DNA of 64,000 bases. Source: Membranipora membranacea. Taxonomy: Eukaryota > Bryozoa > Gymnolaemata > Cheilostomatida > Membraniporidae. Made by a program: the position numbers and the translations under genes. The stretch lies in NCBI GenBank assembly GCA_914767715.1, contig OU612065.1, forward strand, positions 5,580,001 to 5,644,000, in the 5' to 3' direction. The notes under the pieces are model-generated. The model made no database searches. It was not told the DNA's origin and was given only the letters and a program-made list of their open reading frames with translations. Of the stretch, positions 24,085-35,255 are shown piece by piece (within the stretch, counting starts at the first letter, position 1; every line of letters begins with the position of its first letter).

Positions 24085-25716
24085 CCCTGGGACTTACATG
24101 TCTTTACTTTGCCAATGTCCAGTATGCAACCACCCAAAAAACACCAAACAGGGTAAGACCAGACCTGCCAAGTCTCACTATTTTGACGTGAGTCTCACGA
24201 TTTTCCCCCTTTTCTCACGCTTGTCTCACGACTTTCCCCCTCTCACCTGCTTCAAAACCTTTCTCTCCTCTGCTGCTTATAAAAGTCGTTTGCCAATCTG
24301 ACATTAATTCCTGTATCTCTCAAGTTTGTTTACGTTTTGCTATGTTGATTTCCTGTCTAACTCTTTAGTGAGCCGAGCTCAACCTTTTGTTTAGGTGCTA
24401 AATTTGTCTCTAAGACTATAATTGGCTAGCACTATGTTCAGGAGCCAATAACATGCTCTCTCTGCTACAAGATTGATTTCAGAACTCTGAATTTGTTTTA
24501 AGATGAATAATTTACACAGTAGAGTAAAGTAACATTAGCAAAACAAACAACATATGATACGGTATGTATGTGAGACAGAGTGTGTACAGTACAATAGAAT
24601 ACAATATGGAGTGGCATTCCTAAAGTTAGGCATCGCGAATGTAAACAAGTATTCACGTAGCAAATTCATTTTTCCTATCAAAGAAATAATGAATTTGTTA
24701 CTAAAGTTTAGTACTATTTGATGTCTCAACTGTTCATGTATCACCATTCAATATATCATGTCTTATCAAATCAACTGTCTAGAGCTGCATCTCCACTCTG
24801 TGACCACCTCACCACCATAACCCTCACTCTACATACCATGTTGTGTTACAAACCCGCCAGTTACTGTTGGTACCAATTAACTCACTGGACAGTGCAGAAT
24901 TCACTTTCAGACAGCAACTTCACATGCTCAAATATGGCAGCCTAGCATAATTTGTTGGCCTATACCATGCACTAGAGGCTTCATATTTTACCCCGAAGAG
25001 CAGTTTTCACGCGCGATTGTGTCCCTAACAGCAGTTTTCACGCGCGATTTTTTCCCCTTATCCCATTCTCACTCCAATTCCCCCTCAGGTGTTGGCAGGT
25101 CTGGGTAAGACACACAAAATATTTTTTAAAACCTACCTTGAAATCTTTCACACCAACTCAGCCTTCCTTCCTCTTTCATTTGCTTCAGGTTTGAAGGTTC
25201 TAGCACAAACAGAGCTGACTTTATGGACCAGAGAAAATCAATGTTAACAAAAACCTGATTAGGCTGAAATGGCTGCATGAGTACTGACATCCCCACATGA
25301 TTGTTGTACTTTTTTTTTATTTCACTAAATTGGTTCTTTTTACACTCATATAAGATTGCTAAATTACATTCATTTATTTTTAAGCTTCTAATAAACTATT
25401 AGCAATCTTATATGAGTGTAAAAAGAACCAATTTAGTGAATTAAAAAAAAAAGTACAATAATCATGTGGGGATGTCAGTACTCATGCAGCCATTTCAGCC
25501 TAATCAGGTTTTTGTTAACTTTGATTTTCTCTGGTCCATAAAGTCAGCTCTGTTTATGCTAGAACCTTCAAACCTGAAGCAAATGAAAGAGGAAGGAAGG
25601 CTGAGTTGGTGTGAAAGATTTCAAGGTAGGTTGTAAACAAATATTTTTTGTGTGTCTTTCCCTGTTTGGTGTTTTTTGGGTGGTTGATACTGGACATTGC
25701 AAAGTAAGTTCTAGGG
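24085..25716. mobile_element. Long inverted-repeat (foldback/MITE-like) element
   Basis: Two arms of roughly 300 bp face each other around an AT-rich centre near 25360-25400. The outer left arm (CCCCTGGGACTTAC, CCAATGTCCAGTATGC, AACCACCCAAAAAACACC) is mirrored at 25655-25716. The inner arm is mirrored almost base for base from 25112 to about 25365 against about 25395-25650, including the sections around AACTCAGCCTTCC and TCATATAAGATTGC. No protein frame is present, so it is non-autonomous. The left arm is split by a separate insertion at 24160-25103. A fragment of the same family lies at 2337. Confidence 0.8.
24160..25103. mobile_element. Non-autonomous hAT-like insertion (944 bp)
   Basis: The ends are perfect 12-bp terminal inverted repeats, CAGACCTGCCAA and TTGGCAGGTCTG. 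They are flanked by a perfect 8-bp target-site duplication GGTAAGAC at 24152-24159 and 25104-25111. An 8-bp duplication with a CAG-start repeat is typical of the hAT superfamily. Subterminal direct repeats are present: TCTCACG with TTTTCCCCC on the left, and two copies of CAGTTTTCACGCGCGATT on the right. No transposase frame was found. It sits inside the left arm of the inverted-repeat element, so it is the younger insertion. Confidence 0.85.
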
Positions 25717-27031
25717 GAGGAGGAGTGGTAAAGTTTAGGGGTACATATTTCTTCAGGGAGAAGTCTCCCTGATTGATTGTAGTGAGATATTTTATAATAA
25801 TCAAAATAATGATGGTATAAATTTAGAACCCTAGGCCTAGAGGCTAGGCCTAGCCTAGTAAGTAAGTAGTAGATTTTAGCAGAATACTCTTCTTTGGTTT
25901 AATCATGTAGCACTCTGAACAGTCTAGTTACCAAATGTGTGAAAATGCTAATATATATAACAAACCTGAGAGAATTTGATGTGTTTGTGGACTCTGGACA
26001 GTCAACACAAACTGTTTTGCTAGTGAGAGAAAGTTTTCGTCTGTAAGAGAAACATAGAATTCCCAAGGAAGTAGGAAGAGGATGTTGAGAGATGATCTGA
26101 TTTGCAACTGTTCGAAAAAATTATTATCCAATCAAATGGATTTACAAAATGGGCTTGCATTGAATATGGGTTGTTTCCCCAGACCATTAGAAAAGATAAC
26201 TTCTCAGATACCACAAAAAATTGGATTCACAAACCAGAGTAGTCTGGGACAATTATAGTGTTTTTAGGCGATTTATGAAGAATATGATCACATTTTCAAA
26301 GCTTTGATTGCATTCCATACAAAAGCCATCCATGCTGATGTAAGAGGTGAAATGAAGACAAGTTTGTGCGTTCGATTCGATATTCCAAAAACATTACATT
26401 ACCTCTGCAAATAATATAGGTATAGTATAGTGGTGGTGTCGATAACAAATTCAAGATTGAAAATGACCTAAATTGATTGACCGAGGAGTTAGAGGGAATT
26501 AATTCAATTAACATTGATGATTTGTACTGCATTGAAACTTGTACATTGGAGCAGCAGCTCGAATGTTAGAAGAATTTGCATAGCTTTTATTATGATTTTT
26601 AGTAAGAGATTAAATGGGAGGCAAAATAAATTGCAGCAACTCAATTACTTAGTGCAAAATATTATTTATAAGATAAAAAAATGGTTATGTTTTCAAAGAT
26701 GAAAAATTAAAATAAAAGAATAGAATTATGAGGGGCTTGTAAAATTAGTAAAAAGTTCAGATCATTTAATGTGGAGATGAAATAGTAAAAATCTGTAAAA
26801 CATTACATATGACAAGGGCTATCACTGACAAATCAATCTATATTAATGAAAGGGGGTGCATCGAAGCTATCTACATTCATGTTCATATGTGTGTGTGTGT
26901 ATAGAGCATGCCTATGCTTTACATCCCACTTGGATAATCAAGGCGTCAGTTCAAACAAGGCAGTACGTGGTCAGGTCTGGTTATGGCTTTCATTATGGCC
27001 GGATTCTTGTGATAAGCTGACCCGGGAACGA
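25717..27031. other. Intergenic / LRPAP1 3' flank
   Basis: Very AT-rich sequence holding the presumed 3' UTR of LRPAP1. No exon with splice support was recognised. Confidence 0.45.
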
Positions 27032-30000
27032 TTAGAGTTCATCAGTTTGTCTTTTCTCAGATATTCTAGTCCTTAGGTCTTTCTCATATTTATGTACCTT
27101 AAATGATATACCATAATATGGGATAAAGAACCTTAGATCACCTCTCTTTATCTAACTGGTAGATGAACTGCTTGCTGTGTACTTTTAATGTTGGTACATA
27201 TGTAGACATAGATGTATGGATAGTCCAGTAAAACCCTTATAAATATGACTTAGGTTAGAAGAAATCAAATTTTTCGGTAAAGCATTTCAGATGCACGGAA
27301 ATGACTGGCCACGGTATAATATCCAACTATACACAAGGTGTCCATGTGCTTACCACTTTTGGAAGGTGTTTGGAGTTTATTTTCTCATAAAACAAACCAG
27401 CTGTATATAAATCATGAATGACCAAACAAATGATTTATTCCTTGTTAGGTCCTACATTACCTTAAATTTACTAAACACAAAACAGAGATCAAGGATTGAA
27501 AGTTTGAATCACTCACATGCCTATCAAGCTCATCAGTTTTCTCTCGTATTTTAGTCTGCTTTTTGAGAACTTTTTCATTTTTATTAGAGTTAGGATCCTG
27601 ATTTTCAAAGTGATGTTTTTCGATCAGAGACAATTCTTCATCCAATCTGTCACGTTTGTTTAACTTCTTCTCAAGATGCATTAATTCCTCCTGCAAAATA
27701 AAATGTACTCTGCATGGCACCATTTTAAGGTAGAAAATATATTTATTTGGTACATACAAGGCATTGCCTGCAATCAAACTCACTAAAGGTTGATGGCAAA
27801 GTTACATCACGATATGATGAATCATAATTCTTTGATCGGCTGATACAAGTTTCAATCAAATAAACATTGAGACAATGTTGACTGCTTGCATTAGGATATG
27901 AGTAGAAGTAAACATCAAAGTTTGAGAATAGCTTCTGTTCACTATTAGTTACTTATTATTATATGCTCCAGCAAGTATAAATCACCTGAACACCAGTAGT
28001 AATGATTATGTATTAAGGCATTAATTATAATCAATCACGATTGATATTTCTAATAGATGCTTCGTGTAAAATAGAGAAGACATTGTATAAGTCTATAAAG
28101 CATATAAAGATCAATCAGTGTATGGAGACAATAGCCATCTCAACACACGTGGGCAATTCTTATTGGTTAAAGTATGTTATCAATGCAATCATAAATAGTC
28201 ATGAGCCAATCTTATTGATCAAATTCTGGTAAACTTCAATACTCTGAATTCCTATATGGAGAGGGGAAAATATTACCTTCAGAGACTCTCGTTCATCATT
28301 AGTGAAGTTAGACTTGAGAATATCTCCCCACAGTAACAATATCTTAGGCTGAGTAAAGGACACATTCCTTGTAATATGGGGATTATCTGACATCAGATGA
28401 AGTCGACTTGCTCCTGCATCAACTTCTCTTTGTAAATTCTGAAAATCGAATGAAATCAAGTTCACTAGTGACATGACACCTAACATGAATGAAAAGATAT
28501 TTTACAATTGTAATTTGAGATGCTCCGCTTCAACGTATCATATATATACATATTTACACAATACAGAGCGCTGTATACCTTGATCGACATTTTCATATCC
28601 TTCAACTTCCCCGCATCTATTGGTGAATTCTTTGCTTTCTTCTTATCCACAATATTGGATGCAACTCTCACTAAAAATATCAAACTGACTTACAAATGTG
28701 ATTTTAACCATCGATATCAAGTCAGGCATCACACAGAAAAAGAAGCATACTCCATGACTGTGATAATAAAGCACTTATAATTTCTAGATATGGAAAAATT
28801 ACATTATAGCGAGAAGAATCTAAGATGTTGTACTTGATACCAACAATGGCCTCTCTGTATGTAAGTATATATGTAAGTATATATGTAAGTATATATGTAA
28901 GTATATATGTAAGTATATATGTATGTAGCTTTAGTCTTTATTACTCTACTACACTAATACTATATGATGATGTTTATGATACTAACTTTCATCCTCGATA
29001 GATTCCAGATCGTCAACTAGGGAATCTAGCTGAGCCATCTTACGCTTGTGATGAAATATCTCAGACTTCAATTCTTTCAACTCTGCATCTGAAACGATCA
29101 GTTAAAATATTAAAAACAGGCAAAATTTGTGACTGGAGTGAATTTTGTATAACAATGATAGTTATGTTTTTGTGATACAGTGTCGTTTGACCATTGTAGC
29201 AACAGTCAGACCAAATAATTCTATCTGTATCTGTACTGAGACCTTCCCTTGGCTGAGTCCGATGATAGGCAGCCAGCCAGCCAAAGCAAGAAAGAGATAA
29301 TGACACAGTAAGAAACAAGTGCGATTTTTGTATCATAAAATGATGAATTGGACCTAAACATCAGTAGGTCTTACATCTAAGGCTATCTATTGTAATATGC
29401 GGAACATAAGTAAGGGTACTAAATGTGTCTAATGTGTCTGAATGAACTATGATTCAGTCATTTAGAGTTTGGACCCATTCAGGCTCTGCCTCATACAAAC
29501 TTGATATTGCTATCCATAGACTTAATAAAATGTTGATGTTTAATTTGAACAAGTGTTGAGAAGGATACCTGTGAATCCTAATTCTTCTGCACGATTATAG
29601 ACAAGCTCAAGTTTGTCATTGTTGACATTGCTTGCCACATTGTTATCGTACTGGGCATTGCCTCCCAGGCGAAATCTTTTTAGCAGTGCTACAACAGAAA
29701 GAAAATCATACTCATTCGTGGAATGCACAAGTTTATAGTAGGTGTACAGAAACTTTATTAGCCATTAAACACACCTTAGGAAAATTTTGAATGCAGCCCA
29801 TAACATGAAACTTCATTGAGTGTTATCACTTGTGATGATAGAGATGACAAGTATTACTCATCCAAAGCAATCATGAAAGAAAATCCAATCTAGTAGATAC
29901 AAACCTTCTATTTTATCTTCTAAGGCATTTTCAAGTGTGCCATAAGGATCTCCGTTGTCGTATTTGACCTTCTTAAGTCTCATTAGCTCATTATCAATAG

Positions 30001-30596
30001 GCCTAAGATCAGCAAACAGTTCTTCCATACGATCTGCTAGTCTCTGTAATAAAGGAATTTTGATTTATAAGAGGAAAGCAGGCCATTCATAATTTTAATG
30101 GGACTAGAACTCAATGTACAATGCTTCACTAGGTCTGTGTTTTCCTGTTTATCCTCATTAAATTTGTATCCCAGTGACCAATAGAATGTGTACATTTAGA
30201 TTTTTAAAATGCTTAGTGGTATTCTAGTGAGTAAATAATTCTGCACTTGAATTTTCTCTTGATATGGCCCATGCCACTCCCATCAGTGGTCAACCACAAT
30301 TCATCAAATATATATATATAGTGAACATAACATGCTTCTATAACAATGATAGAGTAAATATACAGTAACAGTGTTATCAGAACTTTTTTTCTATGCTCAT
30401 ACTATACCTCAGTTTTGCTTGCTTTCTCCCATATCAATAGGGCTCGTTTGCTCCTGAATAATCCCTTTGAGTAGTCATTCTCCTCATTATAAGCTCCAAG
30501 AACATCTTCAGGATTTCTCTCAGGATTAAATTCTGCACTACAGCCTTTGATAATGATGATCATAAAGCAGAAGAAAGTTATGACCCCCATCCTCAT
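27032..30596 (-). CDS. LRPAP1: LRP-associated protein 1 (RAP), ER chaperone
   Basis: Receptor-associated protein, an ER chaperone that keeps LDL-receptor-family proteins from binding ligands early and escorts them to the Golgi. Exons in transcript order: 30596-30408, 30043-29905, 29688-29569, 29088-28987, 28670-28579, 28438-28277, 27690-27517, 27097-27032; 347 aa in phase (human 357). The N-terminus MRMGVITFFCFMIIIIKG is a signal peptide; an upstream in-frame ATG at 30638 would add 14 residues and fit a signal peptide less well. Three helical-bundle domains follow. Domain 1 has KRALLIWEKASK and RLADRMEELFADLRPID. The middle domain has KLELVYNRAEELGFT and ELKSEIFHHKRKM. Domain 3, the receptor-binding one, has KILLLWGDILKSNFT and EELMHLEKKL. 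The last small exon reads VHKYEKDLRTRISEKRQ and ends TDEL, which takes the place of HNEL in mammals as the ER-retrieval signal. Confidence 0.92.
28861..28920. repeat. 12-bp tandem repeat in an LRPAP1 intron
   Basis: Five exact copies of GTAAGTATATAT lie in the LRPAP1 intron between 28671 and 28986. The unit resembles a 5' splice site on the plus strand, but LRPAP1 is transcribed from the minus strand. Confidence 0.95.
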
Positions 30597-30788
30597 GGCA
30601 GTTGACTTTTCAATTGAGCATGTAACAATTATAAACAATATGTGGTAGTTCTAAGCAGACCAATGAGTGTTCTTGATTGTCACAAACAATGGACAGGTTT
30701 GGCAATGAATTTTTACCTGGGTTCAGTAAAAAGTTTACTTTTTCAACCTTGACATTCCAAAGTTGTTTACATATTTAGGTTTTCTTAC

Positions 30789-30883
30789 CTCCTTAAGAGA
30801 GGAATTAGATGTCTTCCTGTTTGTAAAAAAATTCTTTGACTTCTATTACCCTGTTTTCTGGTCCCTCATCATCCAGTGCATTC
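30789..30883 (-). other. Exon-like segment upstream of LRPAP1
   Basis: On the minus strand there is a good acceptor (TTTCCTTATAG) and two possible donors (GTAATA and GTAAGA). The enclosed frame reads NALDDEGPENRVIEVKEFF and stops after about 25 codons. It may be a 5' UTR exon of LRPAP1 or a leftover exon of a gene disrupted by the adjacent transposon block. It was not recognised as a known protein. Confidence 0.25.
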
Positions 30884-31441
30884 TATAAGGAAACAAAAAT
30901 AGCCACAAAGCTTCATCTGGAAATGTTATATTAACAAAATAATACAAGACCATAAAGTCGTTTTGTCGAATTTTCACAACTCTGAATTGGTTATCTAATA
31001 ACTCCCGCCAAAGTCAACTAAATGCGGGTGCGTTCTATGTTCCGCTTCGCCGATGTTCCGCTGGTCTATGTTCCGCTTGAAATGGGTCTATAGTCCGCTG
31101 TTTTTTAGACCACTGTATCGATCCTTATTCATCCATACAAACTGCTCCATGTTAGTTTAGCCCATTATCAAGGACTAAATTAATCAATAGGACTAGACCT
31201 TCTTGCCCATTATAGACCACTAAACCAAGGAGTTACTGAACTCCACAGCTGAATCTATAGATTGTGAAGATATTCCCCACTGAGTCACCAGTCCATGTAC
31301 TGACTCTAACTCTTACATTATCTAATGATGGACTATTTAAGTGCATTGGAACAATGAGTAAGTGATTTGAATCAATTTAACCCTGTTTGAATGTACACTT
31401 ATTGCATAGGACATCATTGCTGAGCCTGATGACATGCAAAC

Positions 31442-31573
31442 CACAGGCCTTCTGTAGTTGGTGCAAGTCCAGTGGTCGAGTGCCCCAGTGGCCGAGGCCT
31501 TTTCTTGAGAGAAAAGGCCTCGACCACTGGGGCACTCTACCACTGGACTTGCACCAACTATAGAAGGCCTGTG
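31442..31573. repeat. 64-bp stem hairpin with 4-nt loop
   Basis: Left arm 31442-31505 and right arm 31510-31573 are complementary with three mismatches, separated only by TGAG. The arms contain GCAAGTCCAGTGG and GTGCCCCAGTGG. Such a structure could extrude as a cruciform or be transcribed into a long fold-back RNA. It does not resemble the flanking LINE sequence. Confidence 0.9.
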
Positions 31574-31616
31574 ATGCAAACCCTAACTTATGGAACTATA
31601 TGACTGTCCTGCTTTC

Positions 31617-31660
31617 ATAGCTTCTGTATTTTCTGGAAACCATTTTGGCGCTTGCTTAAT
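31617..31660 (-). mobile_element. Inverted LINE reverse-transcriptase fragment
   Basis: The minus strand reads a reverse-transcriptase segment (NNKLSKRQNGF, matching the NNKLTSRQHGFRS region of the 2.6-4.2 kb LINE). It is head-to-head with the plus-strand RT remnant that starts near 31840, and the two share AAGCAAGCGCC and CAGAAGCTATG. This inverted pair may come from twin priming or from two insertions. Confidence 0.5.
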
Positions 31661-31839
31661 TTGTTGTTTTTGCATTGTCGTTGCTGCCAGTCAGATTCCA
31701 AAATTCCTCGATTAAAGCAACAAATTAAGCACATGTTAATGACCCGGAAATGTTAAACCGATTTTGAGCAGAAGTTTCTAAAGTCACAGCTGGAGAGCTG
31801 GCGCTTGAGACGAAGAAGACGCAGGTAGATACGCAGGTA

Positions 31840-33360
31840 AATAAGCAAGCGCCAACATGGTTTCAGAAGCTATGAGAGCCAGCTGACAGAACAGATTTGC
31901 GACATTTCACAACAGTTTGACAAAGGAGAGGAAGCGGATGCCGGTTTCCTAGACTTCAGTAAAGCTTTCGACCAAGTTGACCACAATAACTTCTTCAGAA
32001 ACTCGCTTATATCGGAGTTACCCCTCAAGCTACTTTCTAGGTACAGAGTCTACTAGAAGGTCAATCCCAAGTATTTACAGTTGATGGCCATAGTTATAGC
32101 CCACGCCAAGGTCATCCCAGGGTTCAGTAATTGGCCCAATCCTGTTCCTGGTCTACATAAACGACCTAGCTGACTCAGTCATATCCAAAACCCGCATGTT
32201 CGCAGACGATACGTCATCTGTTCGACCGGTGAAAACTTTTTCCAGCTCCAAAAAAATCTAGTTGCCCTCCAAGTATGGGAGAGTAGTTGGAAGATGGAGT
32301 TCAATCCTCTCAAATGCGAACATGTTAAATTTACCCAAAAAAGAACTAAAGGAGCCAACAACAACCACATACATAATGAAACAGATATCCCGAAGACAAA
32401 GGGTGTAAAATACCTAGGATTAAGGCTGGAGAGCTCTCTTAGATGGAACGAAAACTTCAACTATATTACCAACAAAGCAGCCAGCATAAGGTGAGGGTTC
32501 ATAAGAAGAGCACACAATACCATACTTTCTAAAACATCTCAGAGCAAAAGCTTACCCCATACCATACATGACAAGTTAGCTGGGCTCTATATCTGGTGGT
32601 GTATAAACTTGAAGGCTGGGTTGGTCTGGGGGCCCTAGGGGGCCCTAAAATACTCCCGCCGCCGGCCCCGGGTAACACCCCAGCCGCCCATGCTCTTAAA
32701 ATATTTGATTTTCTGTAGTTTTATTGTTAGATAACTGTAATATACCAAATTCTAGCAAGTGTTACACAGAATTTTACTATGTATTAATGTTTAAACTAAT
32801 GCAATTTGTTATAATAGGTTGAAAACTAGACCTCATGACAGCAAAATAAGCATATAAAACTTCACTAAGCTCTTAGGTGCAAAAGTGGGGTGGTTATGGG
32901 ATCATCTGGTCTCATAGGGTAATCAGCCCTTATATCTGGTGTTACCCTACCAAATAGGGTAACATGTCATGTATGCCCCATACTCGTCAGGCCCATTCTA
33001 GAATACACATCATCAGTATGGGATGGTAGCCTGACGCAAGCACAAGCAACAAAGCTCGAAGCTGTGTAACGCAAGGCCGTGCGCATGTGTTTACAATGTT
33101 CCGCGGTCAGACCACACAACTAGCACCTCGCAGCTGATTGAACAACTAGAATGGAAAAACCTAAGTACCAGAATGGCGAAGAATTGTACTCTTCCGAGCC
33201 ATCCACTTTGGTAAAGTAGAGACTGACATGGGAGATTACATCAACTTCACCCACATCCTGGCAGTTCTAGAAGGCACAACCCACAGTACCTAATACCTCA
33301 CTGCAGCCCTGACCTCCACAAAAAGAGATTCTTTGTCTCCCCGCTAAATTGTGAAATGAT
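31840..33360 (+). mobile_element. Broken LINE reverse-transcriptase copy
   Basis: A degraded relative of the LINE at 2.6-4.2 kb, in the opposite orientation. Recognisable blocks are QHGFRSYESQL, GFLDFSKAFDQVDHN near 31950, the GSVIGPILF region near 32120, FADD with the following codons frameshifted near 32200, WKMEFNPLKCEHVKFT at 32290, VKYLGLRLESSLRWNENF at 32405, and LVRPILEYTSSVWDG after 32980. Frameshifts and stop codons show it is dead. A 413-bp insertion with its own target-site duplication (32563-32975) splits it. The C-terminal part to about 33360 is heavily mutated. Confidence 0.85.
32563..32975. mobile_element. Non-autonomous hAT-like insertion (413 bp)
   Basis: The ends read CATACATGACAAGTTA and TAACATGTCATGTATG, an imperfect 16-bp terminal inverted repeat. 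They are flanked by a perfect 8-bp duplication CCCCATAC at 32555-32562 and 32976-32983. The host LINE frame is continuous across the site if the insert and one duplication are discounted, which confirms the borders. There is no coding capacity. A GC-rich patch (GGGGGCCCTAGGGGGCCC) lies inside. Confidence 0.85.
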
Positions 33361-33599
33361 CTTTTTTATCACTCTTTGATACTTGTAGATCCTCCTGTGG
33401 CAGGTTAAGGTTACAGTAAATGGTGAAAATCTGGTTATACGATCTATGACACGGGCTAATACCGATAGACGAGCCTGAAAAAATACTGGAAACTTCAGAT
33501 GAAGAAACGATTACTCTACAAGTATCAAGTAAGTATGGTATGCTTAATTGAGTTCAGTGGTAACTTCAGGCCTATATATAGGCATGTCGGCAAAGAGAA

Positions 33600-34700
33600 A
33601 TGCTTTCTCTCTGTTTCTGCTATTTGCAGCCGCTAGATGTCTGCCTGGCATCGACATCTGTTAGTTGCCAAATAGACATCCGGTTACATAAAAGGCATCC
33701 AGGCACGTATTTGACAAAGGTGGATTGGTATGTAGCAGAGGAGGATGGATTGTAGTCACTCATCATCGGGGCGACAACCCCATCTGAATAGGGCTGTAAC
33801 AGCAAATATTAATGCTCTAAGCCCATTTGGTTGGGTTTGTTATACCAAAAATTTCTGCTCCAAGCCCATACAAATGGGTTTGTTACAGAAAGTATTACTG
33901 CTACAAGCTGTTGTACTAAAAATGTTTTCTGTAAATGGCCATCCGCCACACATCTCTGGTCTATCCTCAGCCTATGCAGATGAGTTTGTTACTGCTCCAA
34001 GCCCATATGGATGAGTAGTTGGCAACCATCAGTTGCCATATGGCCATTCGGATGGGTTTGTTACAGTCACACTTCGAGATTGATACAAGGTGAAATGGAT
34101 GGCCAGTTAGCATTGCCGCATGGGTATTCGTCATAAGCGGATGGCCCTTTTATGGAGATATGTTGCTGATGGCCATTTACCGGACACATTTGGCTCATCT
34201 GGAAGAATGGTTACAGCAAATATTACTGCTCAAACAAAACCCACCCGGATGGAGTTAATTTAGCAAACATTACTATTCCAAGCCTGTCTGGATGGGTTTG
34301 TTGCAGCTATAATGCGAAAAATGTGGCCGGTCCACCACAAATCTTTACGTTAAAGGTCCATCCACTCATGACAAATATCCATTTCACATTATATCAATGT
34401 CAAAGCTCGGCAGTCACAAACCAATCCTGTTGCAAATTTTGCAACCAGATGGCTTCATGGCAGATGTCAATTGTAAAACAGACCCATCCGGATGGCTATT
34501 TGGCAACCGTTGGACACCAAATAGGCGTCCTGATGGGTTTCTTTCACAGCAAACTCCACCGTAACAAAACCCATCTCTGTCTAAAGTGCATTTGCATCTG
34601 TTACAAGCCAATCCTGTCCCATGAATTTTATGTCCGGTAGCGTTAAAAGCAACCGGAAGCCTATTTGTCCGTTGGGCAACCGACGGCTGCCAAATAGTAG
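33600..34700. repeat. 'GGATGGGTTTGTTACAG' repeat cluster
   Basis: Imperfect, irregularly spaced copies of GATGGGTTTGTTACAG, CCATCCGGATGGCTATTTGG and TTGGCAACC recur at least six times (near 33825, 33865, 33970, 34055, 34275 and 34530). About 33690-33770 is an inverted relative of 1850-1930. Several short open frames here follow the repeat. The family is unidentified. Confidence 0.7.
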
Positions 34701-34775
34701 GTTCTCATCGCAGAATAGCTATCAAAGTCCGAGAAGACAAATTTAGCATATTGTTTATACCTGGTTCTGGAAGTA

Positions 34776-35255
34776 GTTCATTGTGATATGCGATTTTATC
34801 TCTGTTCGAACTCCACTGTTTTTGATGGCTATTGCACATTTGTCTCTAAGCGATCAACTTGCACTTCCAGTATGCCCGTTCATGTCTCCGGCCAAGATAA
34901 GCACATCTGCAGCACTGCAACAAACTGTCCAAAATCTGTCTTTGGCCTCCTCGTCACAGTCTTGCTGTTCGCATAGGCAGAAACGATGTTATAGGTCTGC
35001 CTTTTGGTCACCAAGTTCAAATTGATAATCCCCTCAGATTACCTGGTTACATGACTCATCCCACACCATTCCTCGGTCTTATCCCGCCACTGTTGTACAG
35101 CTTGACGCCATCGTCAATGTATCTTGCCTTTCCTCCAGGCCTTTCTCCTCCCATCTGGTCTCCTGTAGGCATATGTTACGCCTCACCATCGTATCAGCTA
35201 TCTCTCTACTCTTATTTGTGAGTGTAGCAATGTTTAGGGCCGCTAGCTTGATAAT
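34776..35255 (-). pseudogene. LINE endonuclease remnant
   Basis: The minus strand encodes, with frameshifts, an apurinic-type (EEP family) endonuclease like those at the start of CR1/RTE-like LINEs: AALNIATLTNKSREIADTM, ICLQETRWEE, VTKRQTYNIVSAYAN, DEEAKDRFW and the catalytic AGDMNGHTG block. Several stops and frame changes show it is inactive. No reverse transcriptase follows in register on this strand. Confidence 0.75.

Noticed and set aside
28861-28920. Series of GTAAGT splice donors
   Set aside because: On the strand opposite to LRPAP1 transcription; best seen as a simple tandem repeat.
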